Source of the DNA: Acidimicrobiia bacterium
GTDB taxonomy: Bacteria > Actinomycetota > Acidimicrobiia > UBA2766
DNA: 47,900 nt
Reading direction: 5' to 3'
NCBI GenBank assembly: GCA_020850945.1
Contig: JADZDR010000003.1
Span: forward strand, 1 to 47,900
Shown here: positions 16,401 to 22,844 of the stretch, one piece after another
How positions within the stretch are numbered: the first letter of the stretch is position 1
How the letters are laid out: each line of letters begins with the position of its first letter
The notes under the pieces: model-generated
Told to the model about the DNA's origin: nothing
The model's input: the letters and a program-made list of their open reading frames with translations, nothing else
Databases searched by the model: none
Made by a program: the position numbers and the translations under genes

Positions 16401-17807
16401 GAAGACGTCGCGGGGCAGGTGGGCGTAGGGCTGGGCGCGCCGCACGCGTGCGAACAGTCCGTCGGCAGACCGGTCGGCGACGGCGACCTCGGCCACGACG
16501 TGCTGAGCGAGCACGTCGAGGCAGTTCTGCGGCGGCCGTGTCACCTCGATGCGGCCCGCCTGCATCTCCCGCGTGAGAGCCGCAGTCTCGACGAGGTCGA
16601 CGCGATGCAGGGGGTAGATGTGCCCGACGCTCGTCGCGTCCACGAGATGCCCGGACCGGCCCACCCGCTGGAGGCCACGGGACACGGAGTGGGGCGACTC
16701 GACCTGGCACACGAGGTCGACCGCTCCCATGTCGATGCCGAGCTCGAGTGTGCCTGTCGCCACGAGGCACGAGAGGGCTCCCGCCTTGAGGGACTCCTCG
16801 AGGTGGGTACGGACGTCGTGGGAGACGCTGCCGTGGTGCGCGGCCACGAATGCCGCCTGGACGTCCGGGTCGTCGACACCGGCCCACTGCGTCTCGGCGT
16901 GCTCGTTGAGTCTGCCCACGAGCTGTTCCGCGGTGCGCCGGTTGTTCACGAACACGAGGGTCGTGTCGTGGTCCGAGATGTCCTGCACGAGGCGGGGCAC
17001 GACCGCGTCCCAAACACCACCGGCCGTCGCTTCCCCCCCGTCTCCCTGTTCCCGGGCGGGTGTGAGGGCGCTGCCCACGACCTCGAGGTGCATGCTGCGG
17101 CGTCGTCCCGTGTCGATCACGGTGACGTCACGGCCCTCCCCCCCGAGGAATCGAGCCGCGTCGTCGGCCGGCTCGATGGTTGCGGAGAGACCGATGCGCT
17201 GTGGATCGCTCCCGCCCGCCTCCTCGACAAGAGCGGCGAGGCGCTCGAGACTCAGGGCGAGGTGCACTCCCCGCTTGCCGCCTGCGATCGAATGGAGCTC
17301 GTCCACGATGACGGTCCGCACACGCGAGAGGGTGGGACGCGCGCGGCGCGATGTGAGAAGGAGATAGAGCGACTCCGGTGTCGTGATGAGGACGTGGGGG
17401 GGACGCCGGACCATGCGCTGCCGGGCGCTCGACGTCGTGTCTCCGCTGCGCACCCCAACGTCAAGCTCCGCGAGTGAGGGGTCACGCTCGCGGACCTCCC
17501 GCAGTGGTCTCTCGAGGTTGCGCCCGATGTCCACGTTCAATGCCTTGAGCGGCGAGACGTACAGGACGTCCACACCCGTGAACTCGCGCCCTTCCCCCAT
17601 CTCACGCCACAACCGGTCGATCGCCCACAGGAAGGCGGTCAGCGTCTTGCCCGATCCCGTCGGGGCCGTCACGAGGACGTTCATGCCCTCCGCGATGTGC
17701 GGCCAGGCCGCGACCTGCGGCTCCGTGGGACTGCCGAGTGCCGCCTCGAACCAGCCCCGGGTCTGGGGCAGGAACAGGGCGAGGGGATCGCGGTCAGGGC
17801 CTGACAT
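13413..17807 (-). CDS. lhr: Lhr-type large ATP-dependent DNA helicase
   Basis: 1464 residues. The ATG at 17807 lies within the last codons of the upstream PIG-L gene (14-bp overlap). Lhr is a 3'-5' superfamily 2 helicase tied to DNA damage tolerance. Motifs are Walker A APTGSGKT (48-55), motif Ib-like TTPESLYLLLTS, Walker B DELH (159-162, DEVH in many homologues), SAT in GLSATI, the second RecA core with TLVFVNNRRTAEQL and ATGTLELGIDMG, and motif VI VGRSGH. Winged-helix and beta-barrel domains follow, then a long C-terminal region (from about 900), matching full-length Lhr (about 1500 residues). Translation is probably coupled to the PIG-L gene. In mycobacteria lhr is induced by DNA crosslinking; no SOS box is visible here. 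Confidence 0.93.
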   Translation of the reverse strand: MSGPDRDPLALFLPQTRGWFEAALGSPTEPQVAAWPHIAEGMNVLVTAPTGSGKTLTAFLWAIDRLWREMGEGREFTGVDVLYVSPLKALNVDIGRNLERPLREVRERDPSLAELDVGVRSGDTTSSARQRMVRRPPHVLITTPESLYLLLTSRRARPTLSRVRTVIVDELHSIAGGKRGVHLALSLERLAALVEEAGGSDPQRIGLSATIEPADDAARFLGGEGRDVTVIDTGRRRSMHLEVVGSALTPAREQGDGGEATAGGVWDAVVPRLVQDISDHDTTLVFVNNRRTAEQLVGRLNEHAETQWAGVDDPDVQAAFVAAHHGSVSHDVRTHLEESLKAGALSCLVATGTLELGIDMGAVDLVCQVESPHSVSRGLQRVGRSGHLVDATSVGHIYPLHRVDLVETAALTREMQAGRIEVTRPPQNCLDVLAQHVVAEVAVADRSADGLFARVRRAQPYAHLPRDVFDAVVAMLAGETRDPDLVAAKPRLVWDRATGELRTRDGAAQVAVQSGGTIPDRGLFPVFLAGSDVRLGELDEEFVFESKRGDVFALGSSLWRIVEIGRDRVVVTEAPGAVPRMPFWRGEGLGRPWSLGCATGRLLGDIAGWVADAGGDLTEITARLMRECALDDDAASALVETVSQQRDAVGVPTDRHIVVEAFTDEVGDWRVAVHSIFGHRLNLAWGMALVARIRERLGFDVEWVPHDDGILMRFPQLDTNPPGDLLRLVTCERVRDIVTTNLADSALFAARFRENAQRALLLPRNRPGLRTPLWLQRLRAADLLALVKRDPDFPIVLETYRECLEDELDISNLEDLLRSIETGEVAVSYVTPDAPSPFASGMMWRFLFSYLYQGDVPRAETRAATLTLDRDLLASLIGSDRMRELLEPAAVAEVTAQTERTAPGWRAGDVEAVCDILRRFGDLDTAEIGARCEDTVNVADVLLSLGDRVCEVEGRWVVAEDAAEYAGVLDPDAGPDALEAWLRRVVLGRGVVTTGWLAARYAKDESEVRTALDRLAAAGLVVRGDFLPVEPGAHPRAQPEEWVGARTLQRMHRRSLAIARSRARPVDGAALARHLLRRHLPGRIGPTEDAAADAVPPDPRPVGPEGLDAVLTLLEGVPLHVALVESEILAGRVRDWHPSLLDAALAGGRWTWRLLDARHVAFVRPGRYGWLASDPSRAAPAGAARDVFDLLGAGGGWRTDELADRLGLGAAEVGDALDELVSGGYVTNDSFAPLRARPPAPSRAGRQRREVPRARALESASRWSAVRDVDPPPDAGAVVADLLLERYGVVSREAWAAEAWRVPWIDVRRALDHREAVGDVRRGYFVEGLSGLQYAAVWAVEDLRRDPEPAARPVALAASDPANPWGALLAAPGVRRAAGAVVVLEEGVPVVTFEGSRVTPLSDRPAAAFTGALEVLRAKLRERPRAHRRPRVEAWGHDAMTSRKDMAHVFTAAGWSRTPRGFSP

Positions 17808-18504
17808 CGAAGACGTGGAACGACTCGGCGAGCTCGAAGTCGGTGCCGGTCGCGGTATCGCGTGCCGCGCGCGTGAGAACAGCGACCGTGTCCATGTCAC
17901 CCGTCTGGCTGCGGTGGCAGGCGAGGGCCTTAGCCTTGCGGTCGATCGTCGACGCGATGTCGACGGACAGGTTCACGTCGACACCCGGGCCGAAGAGCAT
18001 CACGCGCTGGGGCTTCCACGGCTCGAAACCTTCGGCCAGCAGCTCCGGATGGAGGAGACGCGTCGGGCCACCCGTGATCAGCGCATCGAGCGTTGCCTGT
18101 GCCACGAACCGGTGGTCCGGGTGGTTGATGAACCAGCCGCCGAGGACGGGACGGGGATCCATGCAGAGGACGAGCTGCGGCCGGTGCCTGCGGATCTCAC
18201 GTGATATGTCACGCCGCAACTCGAGGGAGTACGCGACCCGGCCGTCCTCGTGGTCGAGGATCGTGACGTCGCATCCGATGACCGCCGCCGCCGCGGCCGC
18301 CTCACGCATGCGGATCTCGCGCAGCCGTTCCCGCGTCATGTCCGGATCGGACGACCCCGACTCACCCGCGGTGACGATGAGCTGGTGGACCTGCGCCCCT
18401 GCATCGGCGAGGCGGCAGAGTGTGCCCCCGCAACCGAAGTCGAAGTCGTCCGGATGTGCCGTGACCGCCAGGACTCGTTCGGTATCTTCCAGCCCGTCGA
18501 TCAA
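17794..18504 (-). CDS. PIG-L/LmbE family zinc deacetylase
   Basis: 236 residues. The TTG start at 18504 has GAGGGGG 5 nt upstream. The metal-binding motif is AHPDD at residues 16-20 (TAHPDDFDFGCGGT), and the second histidine cluster is HPDHR (about 127). Family members remove N-acetyl groups from GlcNAc-type substrates, including mycothiol precursors and conjugates; motif context here does not single out MshB or Mca. The gene overlaps lhr by 14 bp, so the two are probably co-translated. A TAACTT hexamer at 18532-18537 (minus) may serve as -10 and overlaps the possible -10 of the divergent FKBP gene. Confidence 0.85.
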   Translation of the reverse strand: MIDGLEDTERVLAVTAHPDDFDFGCGGTLCRLADAGAQVHQLIVTAGESGSSDPDMTRERLREIRMREAAAAAAVIGCDVTILDHEDGRVAYSLELRRDISREIRRHRPQLVLCMDPRPVLGGWFINHPDHRFVAQATLDALITGGPTRLLHPELLAEGFEPWKPQRVMLFGPGVDVNLSVDIASTIDRKAKALACHRSQTGDMDTVAVLTRAARDTATGTDFELAESFHVFDVRP

Positions 18505-18547
18505 GGAACCCCCTCTGATGCGTCTCGAACAAAGTTAGGGCCGGCCG

Positions 18548-19519
18548 ATGTCCTTTCCCCTGCGATCCCTGGCAGCTACCGTCCTTCTCGTTGCCACCCT
18601 CTCCGCGTGCGGCGGCTCCGACCCGGGTGGCGGGAAGGGCGCTGAGGGCTGCGTCGACGTCGGGACTTCAGACGAAGAAGCTGCCTTCATGGCGGATTAC
18701 GACGTCCCTGCAGCCTTGAAGTCCCCCCCCGAGATCGAGCTCGCCGGCTGCGGTGACCCACCTGCCGAGCTCGTGACGGAGGACCTCGCCGAAGGCAACG
18801 GCGCCACCGTCGAGTCGTCCTCGTCCGTGACGGTCAACTACACAGGTGTCCTCTGGCCCGACGGCGACGAGTTCGACTCGTCCTGGTCAAGAGGTGAACC
18901 CACCTCGTTCGCGTTGAGCGGTGTGATCCCGGGTTGGAGCGAGGGCCTCGTCGGCATGAAGGCCGGAGGCCGTCGCCTCCTCGTGATCCCACCCGACCTC
19001 GCATACGGCGCGCAGGGTGCGGGAGGCGACATCCCTCCGAACTCCACCCTCGTATTCGTCGTCGACGTGCTCGAGGTCGAGCCGCCCCTCGAGATTCCGG
19101 AGACCCTGCAGGAGAAGCCTGCCGTGAGCGTCGACCCGGCCACCCCTCCTCCGACCACGCTCGAGGTGCAGGACGAGATCGTGGGCAGCGGCCCCGAGGC
19201 ACACGCCGGCGATACGGTCACGGTGAACTACGTAGGTGTCGCCTGGAGCACCGGGCAGGAGTTCGACTCGTCGTGGCAGGCGGGGCAACCCGCGACGTTC
19301 GTGCTCGGCCAGTTGGTCCCCGGATTCAACCAAGGGGTCGAGGGCATGAGGGTAGGGGGGAGACGGCGCATCGTGATCCCACCCGACCTCGCATACGGCG
19401 CGCAGGGCAGACCCCCCGCTATCGCACCGAACGAGACCCTCGTGTTCGTCGTCGACCTCCTCGACGTCGAATCTGCCGGCGGTGGGACTTCCACGACGAC
19501 GTCCACGACCACAGGCTGA
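18548..19519 (+). CDS. Lipoprotein with two FKBP-type peptidyl-prolyl isomerase domains
   Basis: 323 residues. The ATG at 18548 has no Shine-Dalgarno sequence, but TAGGGC 6 nt upstream may be a leaderless-type -10. The signal peptide ends in the lipobox LSAC (Cys21), so the protein is anchored outside the membrane, where it would help fold secreted proteins by proline isomerisation. Domain 1 (about 75-180) and domain 2 (about 205-312) both have VTVNYxGVxW, EFDSSW, PGxxxGxxGMxxGGRR and VIPPDLAYGAQG. The C-terminus is a Thr/Ser linker (STTTSTTTG). Two domains in one chain, with a 37-bp stretch of identical DNA, show an internal duplication. The next gene (VanW-like) is also an envelope protein. 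Confidence 0.9.
   Translation: MSFPLRSLAATVLLVATLSACGGSDPGGGKGAEGCVDVGTSDEEAAFMADYDVPAALKSPPEIELAGCGDPPAELVTEDLAEGNGATVESSSSVTVNYTGVLWPDGDEFDSSWSRGEPTSFALSGVIPGWSEGLVGMKAGGRRLLVIPPDLAYGAQGAGGDIPPNSTLVFVVDVLEVEPPLEIPETLQEKPAVSVDPATPPPTTLEVQDEIVGSGPEAHAGDTVTVNYVGVAWSTGQEFDSSWQAGQPATFVLGQLVPGFNQGVEGMRVGGRRRIVIPPDLAYGAQGRPPAIAPNETLVFVVDLLDVESAGGGTSTTTSTTTG
18981..19017 (+). repeat. 37-bp direct repeat, copy 1 (FKBP domain 1)
   Basis: Identical over 37 bp to 19371-19407. Encodes the IVIPPDLAYGAQG-type segment of the first FKBP domain. Confidence 0.85.
19371..19407 (+). repeat. 37-bp direct repeat, copy 2 (FKBP domain 2)
   Basis: Identical over 37 bp to 18981-19017, 390 bp apart and in the same frame (130 codons). 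Recombination between the copies would delete exactly one FKBP unit in frame. Confidence 0.85.
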
Positions 19520-19645
19520 CCTGACGAGGATCCCACGCCGACGTCCCCCTCCGCGTAGACTTCAGTCCTGCTGTCCCTCCCTGGCACGAGCGCCAGATGT
19601 CACTGCCTCCCGCGACCGGCAGCATTCACCGAGGCCTCATTGAGG

Positions 19646-21160
19646 ATGCTTGCGACCGAGACGAAACCGGCATCGAAGCCGACGCCGGCACGTGCTCCCC
19701 ACAGTTCCACCAGCGCACCACGCAGCCCGAAACCCGTCCCGACGTGGATGTTCTGGGTGCGGCGCGGCGCGGTCGCAGCCGCCGCCGTGCTGTTCCTGCT
19801 GACCGCCTTCTACGTGTTCGACAGGCTGGTCTCGGGAAACGAGATCGGCCGCCGCGTCGAGGTCTCAGGCGTGGACGTCGCCGGTCTCACGCCCGAGGAG
19901 GCCCGCGTCACCCTGCAGAAGAGGGCGAACGAGCTCCTCACCGACCCCGTCACCGTGCAGGCGGAGGAAGCGACGTTCTCCGTGCCGCCCGCGGATCTCG
20001 AAGCCGACATCGACGTGGACGCAGCCGTGGAAGAGGCCATGCAGGTGCGAAACGGCTGGAATCCCGTGTCGTGGTTCACGGGGTTCTTCTCGACGCGCAG
20101 CCTCACGTTCGAGGAGATCAGGATGTCACCCGACAAGGTGCGGGAGATCGTGGCACCCGCCCTGACCTCGGCCACGATCGAGCCCCGCAACGCCGCCTTC
20201 GAAGTCAGCGCGGACGGCGAGTCGGTCAGCATCGCGCCCTCCGCCCTCGGACGCGGGCTCGACATCGAGGCGGCGATGACCGACATCGAGTCCGCGATCC
20301 GGGCTGACGGGGCGGCGCGGCGCGCCCTCGTGCCGCTCTCCGACCTCGAGCCTGAGCTCACGACCGCCGAGGCCGAGCAGATGGGGATCAAGGACCAGGT
20401 CGGATCCTTCACGACGGAGTTCCCCGAGGGTGAGGAGAGGGTGAAGAACATCGAGCGCATCTCGGAGATTCTCGACGGGACGACCATCCCGCCCGGAGAC
20501 CGTTTCAGCGTGAACGAGAAGGTCGGGAAGCGCACACCCGAGAACGGCTTCGTGTCCGCGCCGGTCATCTACGACGGCGAGTACAAGGATGACATCGGCG
20601 GCGGCGTCAGCCAGTACGCGACAACCCTCTACAACGCCGCCTGGTTCGCCGGTGTCCCCATCAAGGAGCACAAGGCCCATTCCTTCTACATCTCGCGCTA
20701 CCCACTCGGCCGGGACGCAACCCTGTCCTACCCACATCCCGACCTCGCCTTCGTGAACGACTACGACACCCACCTCCTCGTGAAGTCCTGGGTCGGCGAG
20801 TCCTCGGTCACAGTCGCGCTCTACAGCACGAAGGACGGCCGGAGCGTCGAGAGCGAGACGGGAGAGCCCTACGACCACAAGGAACCGGAGATCGTGCGGC
20901 GCGAGGACAAGACGCTGAAGGAGGGGACGGAGAAGGTGAGCCAATCCCCCAAACAGGGGTACTCGGTCGACACGTTCCGGACAATCACGTACGCGAGCGG
21001 ACAGACGAAGGAAGAGAAGGTGACGACCGTCTACGTCCCCCAGAACAAGATCATCCTCTACACCGCGGTCCCCCCGCCGACGACGACCCCGACGGCACCG
21101 ACGACGACCGCACCGACTCCGGCCGCATCCGTTCCGACGGAACCGCCGCCGGGAGGTTGA
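19646..21160 (+). CDS. VanW-family membrane-anchored envelope protein
   Basis: 504 residues from the ATG at 19646; a TTG two codons upstream (19640) is equally possible because the only purine-rich site (GAGG, 19631-19634) suits it better. A short basic, Pro/Ser-rich cytoplasmic N-terminus is followed by one TM helix (about 35-58, AVAAAAVLFLLTAFYVF). Then come a putative peptidoglycan-binding-4 type domain (about 70-255) and the VanW domain, with FSVNEKVGKRTPENGF, GGGVSQYATTLYNAA and ISRYPLGRDATLSYP. It ends in a Pro/Thr-rich tail. VanW proteins are linked to the cell wall and occur in some vancomycin-resistance clusters, but their chemistry is unknown. TAGACT at 19556-19561 may be its -10. 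The stop is 4 bp before the epimerase GTG. Confidence 0.85.
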   Translation: MLATETKPASKPTPARAPHSSTSAPRSPKPVPTWMFWVRRGAVAAAAVLFLLTAFYVFDRLVSGNEIGRRVEVSGVDVAGLTPEEARVTLQKRANELLTDPVTVQAEEATFSVPPADLEADIDVDAAVEEAMQVRNGWNPVSWFTGFFSTRSLTFEEIRMSPDKVREIVAPALTSATIEPRNAAFEVSADGESVSIAPSALGRGLDIEAAMTDIESAIRADGAARRALVPLSDLEPELTTAEAEQMGIKDQVGSFTTEFPEGEERVKNIERISEILDGTTIPPGDRFSVNEKVGKRTPENGFVSAPVIYDGEYKDDIGGGVSQYATTLYNAAWFAGVPIKEHKAHSFYISRYPLGRDATLSYPHPDLAFVNDYDTHLLVKSWVGESSVTVALYSTKDGRSVESETGEPYDHKEPEIVRREDKTLKEGTEKVSQSPKQGYSVDTFRTITYASGQTKEEKVTTVYVPQNKIILYTAVPPPTTTPTAPTTTAPTPAASVPTEPPPGG

Positions 21161-21164
21161 CACC

Positions 21165-22139
21165 GTGCGCGTCGCGGTTTCCGGTTCACACGGCCTGATC
21201 GGCTCGGCGCTTCTCGCAGCCCTCGCGTGGGCGGGCCATGACGTCGTCCAGATCACACGACCGGGGGCCGGCTCCGGTACCGACGCCCCCTCTGGGTACC
21301 TGAGCGGCGATATATCGCCGCTCTGGTACCCAGAGGGGGGGTCGGGGAACACGCTCGCGTGGGATCCCGAGAAGGGCAGCGCCGACGCGGCAGCGCTCTC
21401 GCGGGTCGATGCCGTGGTGCACCTCGCCGGGGCGCCGATCGGCGACCGGAGATGGCGGGACTCCACGAAGGCCACCATCCGTGACAGCCGCGCGCGGGGT
21501 ACGCACGCCCTCGCGACGGCCGTGGCGGAGGCCGACCCCCGCCCGGGCGTGTTCGTGTCGGGTTCGGCCGTCGGCTTCTACGGCAACAGGGACGACACGG
21601 TCCTCACCGAGGAGTCCCCGACAGGCGACGGATTCCTCGCGTCCGTGTGCCGCAAGTGGGAGGCCGCCACCGCTCCGGCCGTCGACGCAGGTGTACGGGT
21701 CGCCCACATCCGCACCGGCATCGTCCTCAGCGCAAAGGGCGGGACCCTCGGCCGCATCCTGCCCCTCTTCCGGCTCGGTCTGGGCGGCCGGCTCGGCTCG
21801 GGCAACCAGTGGTTCTCCTGGATCGGCCTCGACGACGAGGTGCGGGCGATCCTCCATGTGCTCGACCACGACGAGATCTCCGGCCCCGTCAACCTCACCG
21901 CGCCCACTCCCGTCACGAACCGCGACTTCACGAAAGCGCTCGGGAGTGCCCTGGGACGGCCGGTGTTCCTGCCCGTCCCACCCTGGGTCCTGCACCTCGC
22001 TCTCGGCCGCGAGATGGCCGACGAGCTCGTCCTCGGGGGTCAGCGCGTACTTCCCGAGGTCCTCACCCGCTCGGGCTTCGAGTTCACACATCCTGACGTC
22101 GAAGCCGCCCTCCTCGCCGCCGTGCACGAGGAAGCGTGA
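21165..22139 (+). CDS. TIGR01777/SDR39U1-type NAD-dependent epimerase with a 22-residue palindrome-encoded insertion
   Basis: 324 residues. The GTG at 21165 has GGGAGG 8 nt upstream and lies 4 bp after the VanW stop. The SDR fold is shown by the nucleotide motif SGSHGLIGSALLAAL, then VVHLAGAPIGDRRW, SGSAVGFYG, RTGIVLSAKGG and WIGLDDEV, and a C-terminal DUF1731-like segment (GREMADELVLGGQRVLP). Relatives such as E. coli YfcH join the first Rossmann strands to the LAWDP-like segment with a short loop. Here residues 39-60 are an extra 22-residue segment (containing GYLSGDISPLWYPEGG) that coincides exactly with a 66-bp DNA palindrome. Removing it restores GSG-RNTLAWDPEKG without changing the frame. 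The physiological substrate of this family is unknown. It is followed 6 bp later by the phosphopantetheinyl transferase. Confidence 0.88.
   Translation: MRVAVSGSHGLIGSALLAALAWAGHDVVQITRPGAGSGTDAPSGYLSGDISPLWYPEGGSGNTLAWDPEKGSADAAALSRVDAVVHLAGAPIGDRRWRDSTKATIRDSRARGTHALATAVAEADPRPGVFVSGSAVGFYGNRDDTVLTEESPTGDGFLASVCRKWEAATAPAVDAGVRVAHIRTGIVLSAKGGTLGRILPLFRLGLGGRLGSGNQWFSWIGLDDEVRAILHVLDHDEISGPVNLTAPTPVTNRDFTKALGSALGRPVFLPVPPWVLHLALGREMADELVLGGQRVLPEVLTRSGFEFTHPDVEAALLAAVHEEA
21280..21345. repeat. 66-bp near-perfect palindrome inserted in frame in the epimerase gene
   Basis: Two 33-bp arms meet without spacer between 21312 and 21313 (GCGATA|TATCGC). 31 of 33 pairs match; the mismatches are T21301/T21324 and G21285/G21340. 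The inner 27-bp arms (21286-21339) have one mismatch. Length 66 = 22 codons; the frame stays open on both strands. Recognisable arm words are CCCCCTCTGGGTACC and GAGCGGCGATA. Confidence 0.9.
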
Positions 22140-22145
22140 GCTGAC

Positions 22146-22844
22146 GTGCTCGTGTGGGCGACGGGCACGATCGAGGAGACGCCGCCTGGCTCCGCGTGGC
22201 TGTCGCCAGCAGAAGCGGAGAAGGTCGCGTCGCTCGGATCACCCGCACGGCGTGCCGAATGGCGCCTCGGTCGCTGGCTCGCAAAGCGTGCCGTCCTCGC
22301 CTGCGGATTCGGGACCGCCGCTCCCCCCGCGGGCATCGAGATCCGAGCCGACCACCTCGGCCGCCCCACCGTCAGCGTGGACGGCGTTCCGGTCGCGGTT
22401 GCCGTCTCCATCTCGCACAAGCGGGGACGAGGCGTCTGCTTCGCCGCGCGCGGTGCGGTCCGTCTCGGGTGCGACATCGAGCTCCCCGCGCGGCGCCGGG
22501 TGGGTTTCGCCGCACGGTGGCTCCTGCCGACCGAACAGGACATCGCGGCGTCGTCACGAGATCCGGATGCAGCCGCGACCCTCATCTGGTCCGCCAAGGA
22601 GGCCACCCTCAAGGCACTCGGCACAGGCTGGCGCCGGCCACTGGCCTCGGTCGAGGTCTCGCTCGATCCGTCCCCAGCCCCGGCCGGTTGGAACCCGATC
22701 GCAGTCCGAGACAACGTCGAGGCGAGAACGTGGTCCGGGTGGTGGCAACCCCTGGAGCACAACGTGGTCACCGTCGTCGTCGATCCGCCGGCCCCGGCCT
22801 CGGGTCAGCGGGGACCGGTGTCGGTGAACTCGACGGTCGTGTAG
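22146..22844 (+). CDS. 4'-phosphopantetheinyl transferase (Sfp-type)
   Basis: 232 residues, GTG start at 22146, 6 bp after the epimerase stop. It would transfer phosphopantetheine from CoA to a serine of carrier proteins (ACP/PCP). Motifs are GRPTVSVDG, VSISHKRG, the magnesium-binding GCDIE, and WSAKEATLKALGTG, in the order of the Sfp family. No PKS or NRPS gene is in the window, so the partner carrier protein is elsewhere. The last 40 bp overlap, tail to tail, the 3' end of the MEMO-AMMECR1 gene. Confidence 0.88.
   Translation: MLVWATGTIEETPPGSAWLSPAEAEKVASLGSPARRAEWRLGRWLAKRAVLACGFGTAAPPAGIEIRADHLGRPTVSVDGVPVAVAVSISHKRGRGVCFAARGAVRLGCDIELPARRRVGFAARWLLPTEQDIAASSRDPDAAATLIWSAKEATLKALGTGWRRPLASVEVSLDPSPAPAGWNPIAVRDNVEARTWSGWWQPLEHNVVTVVVDPPAPASGQRGPVSVNSTVV

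Noticed and set aside
15690-17477. 595-codon frame opposite lhr, and a 528-codon frame (7287-8873) opposite the Rhs gene
   Set aside because: Antisense shadows of long high-GC genes; composition rich in Arg, Asp and Val without any recognisable motif.
18524-18540. TCGAACAAAGTTAGG between the PIG-L and FKBP genes as a second SOS box
   Set aside because: Only the left half-site fits; the right half GTTCGA is missing.
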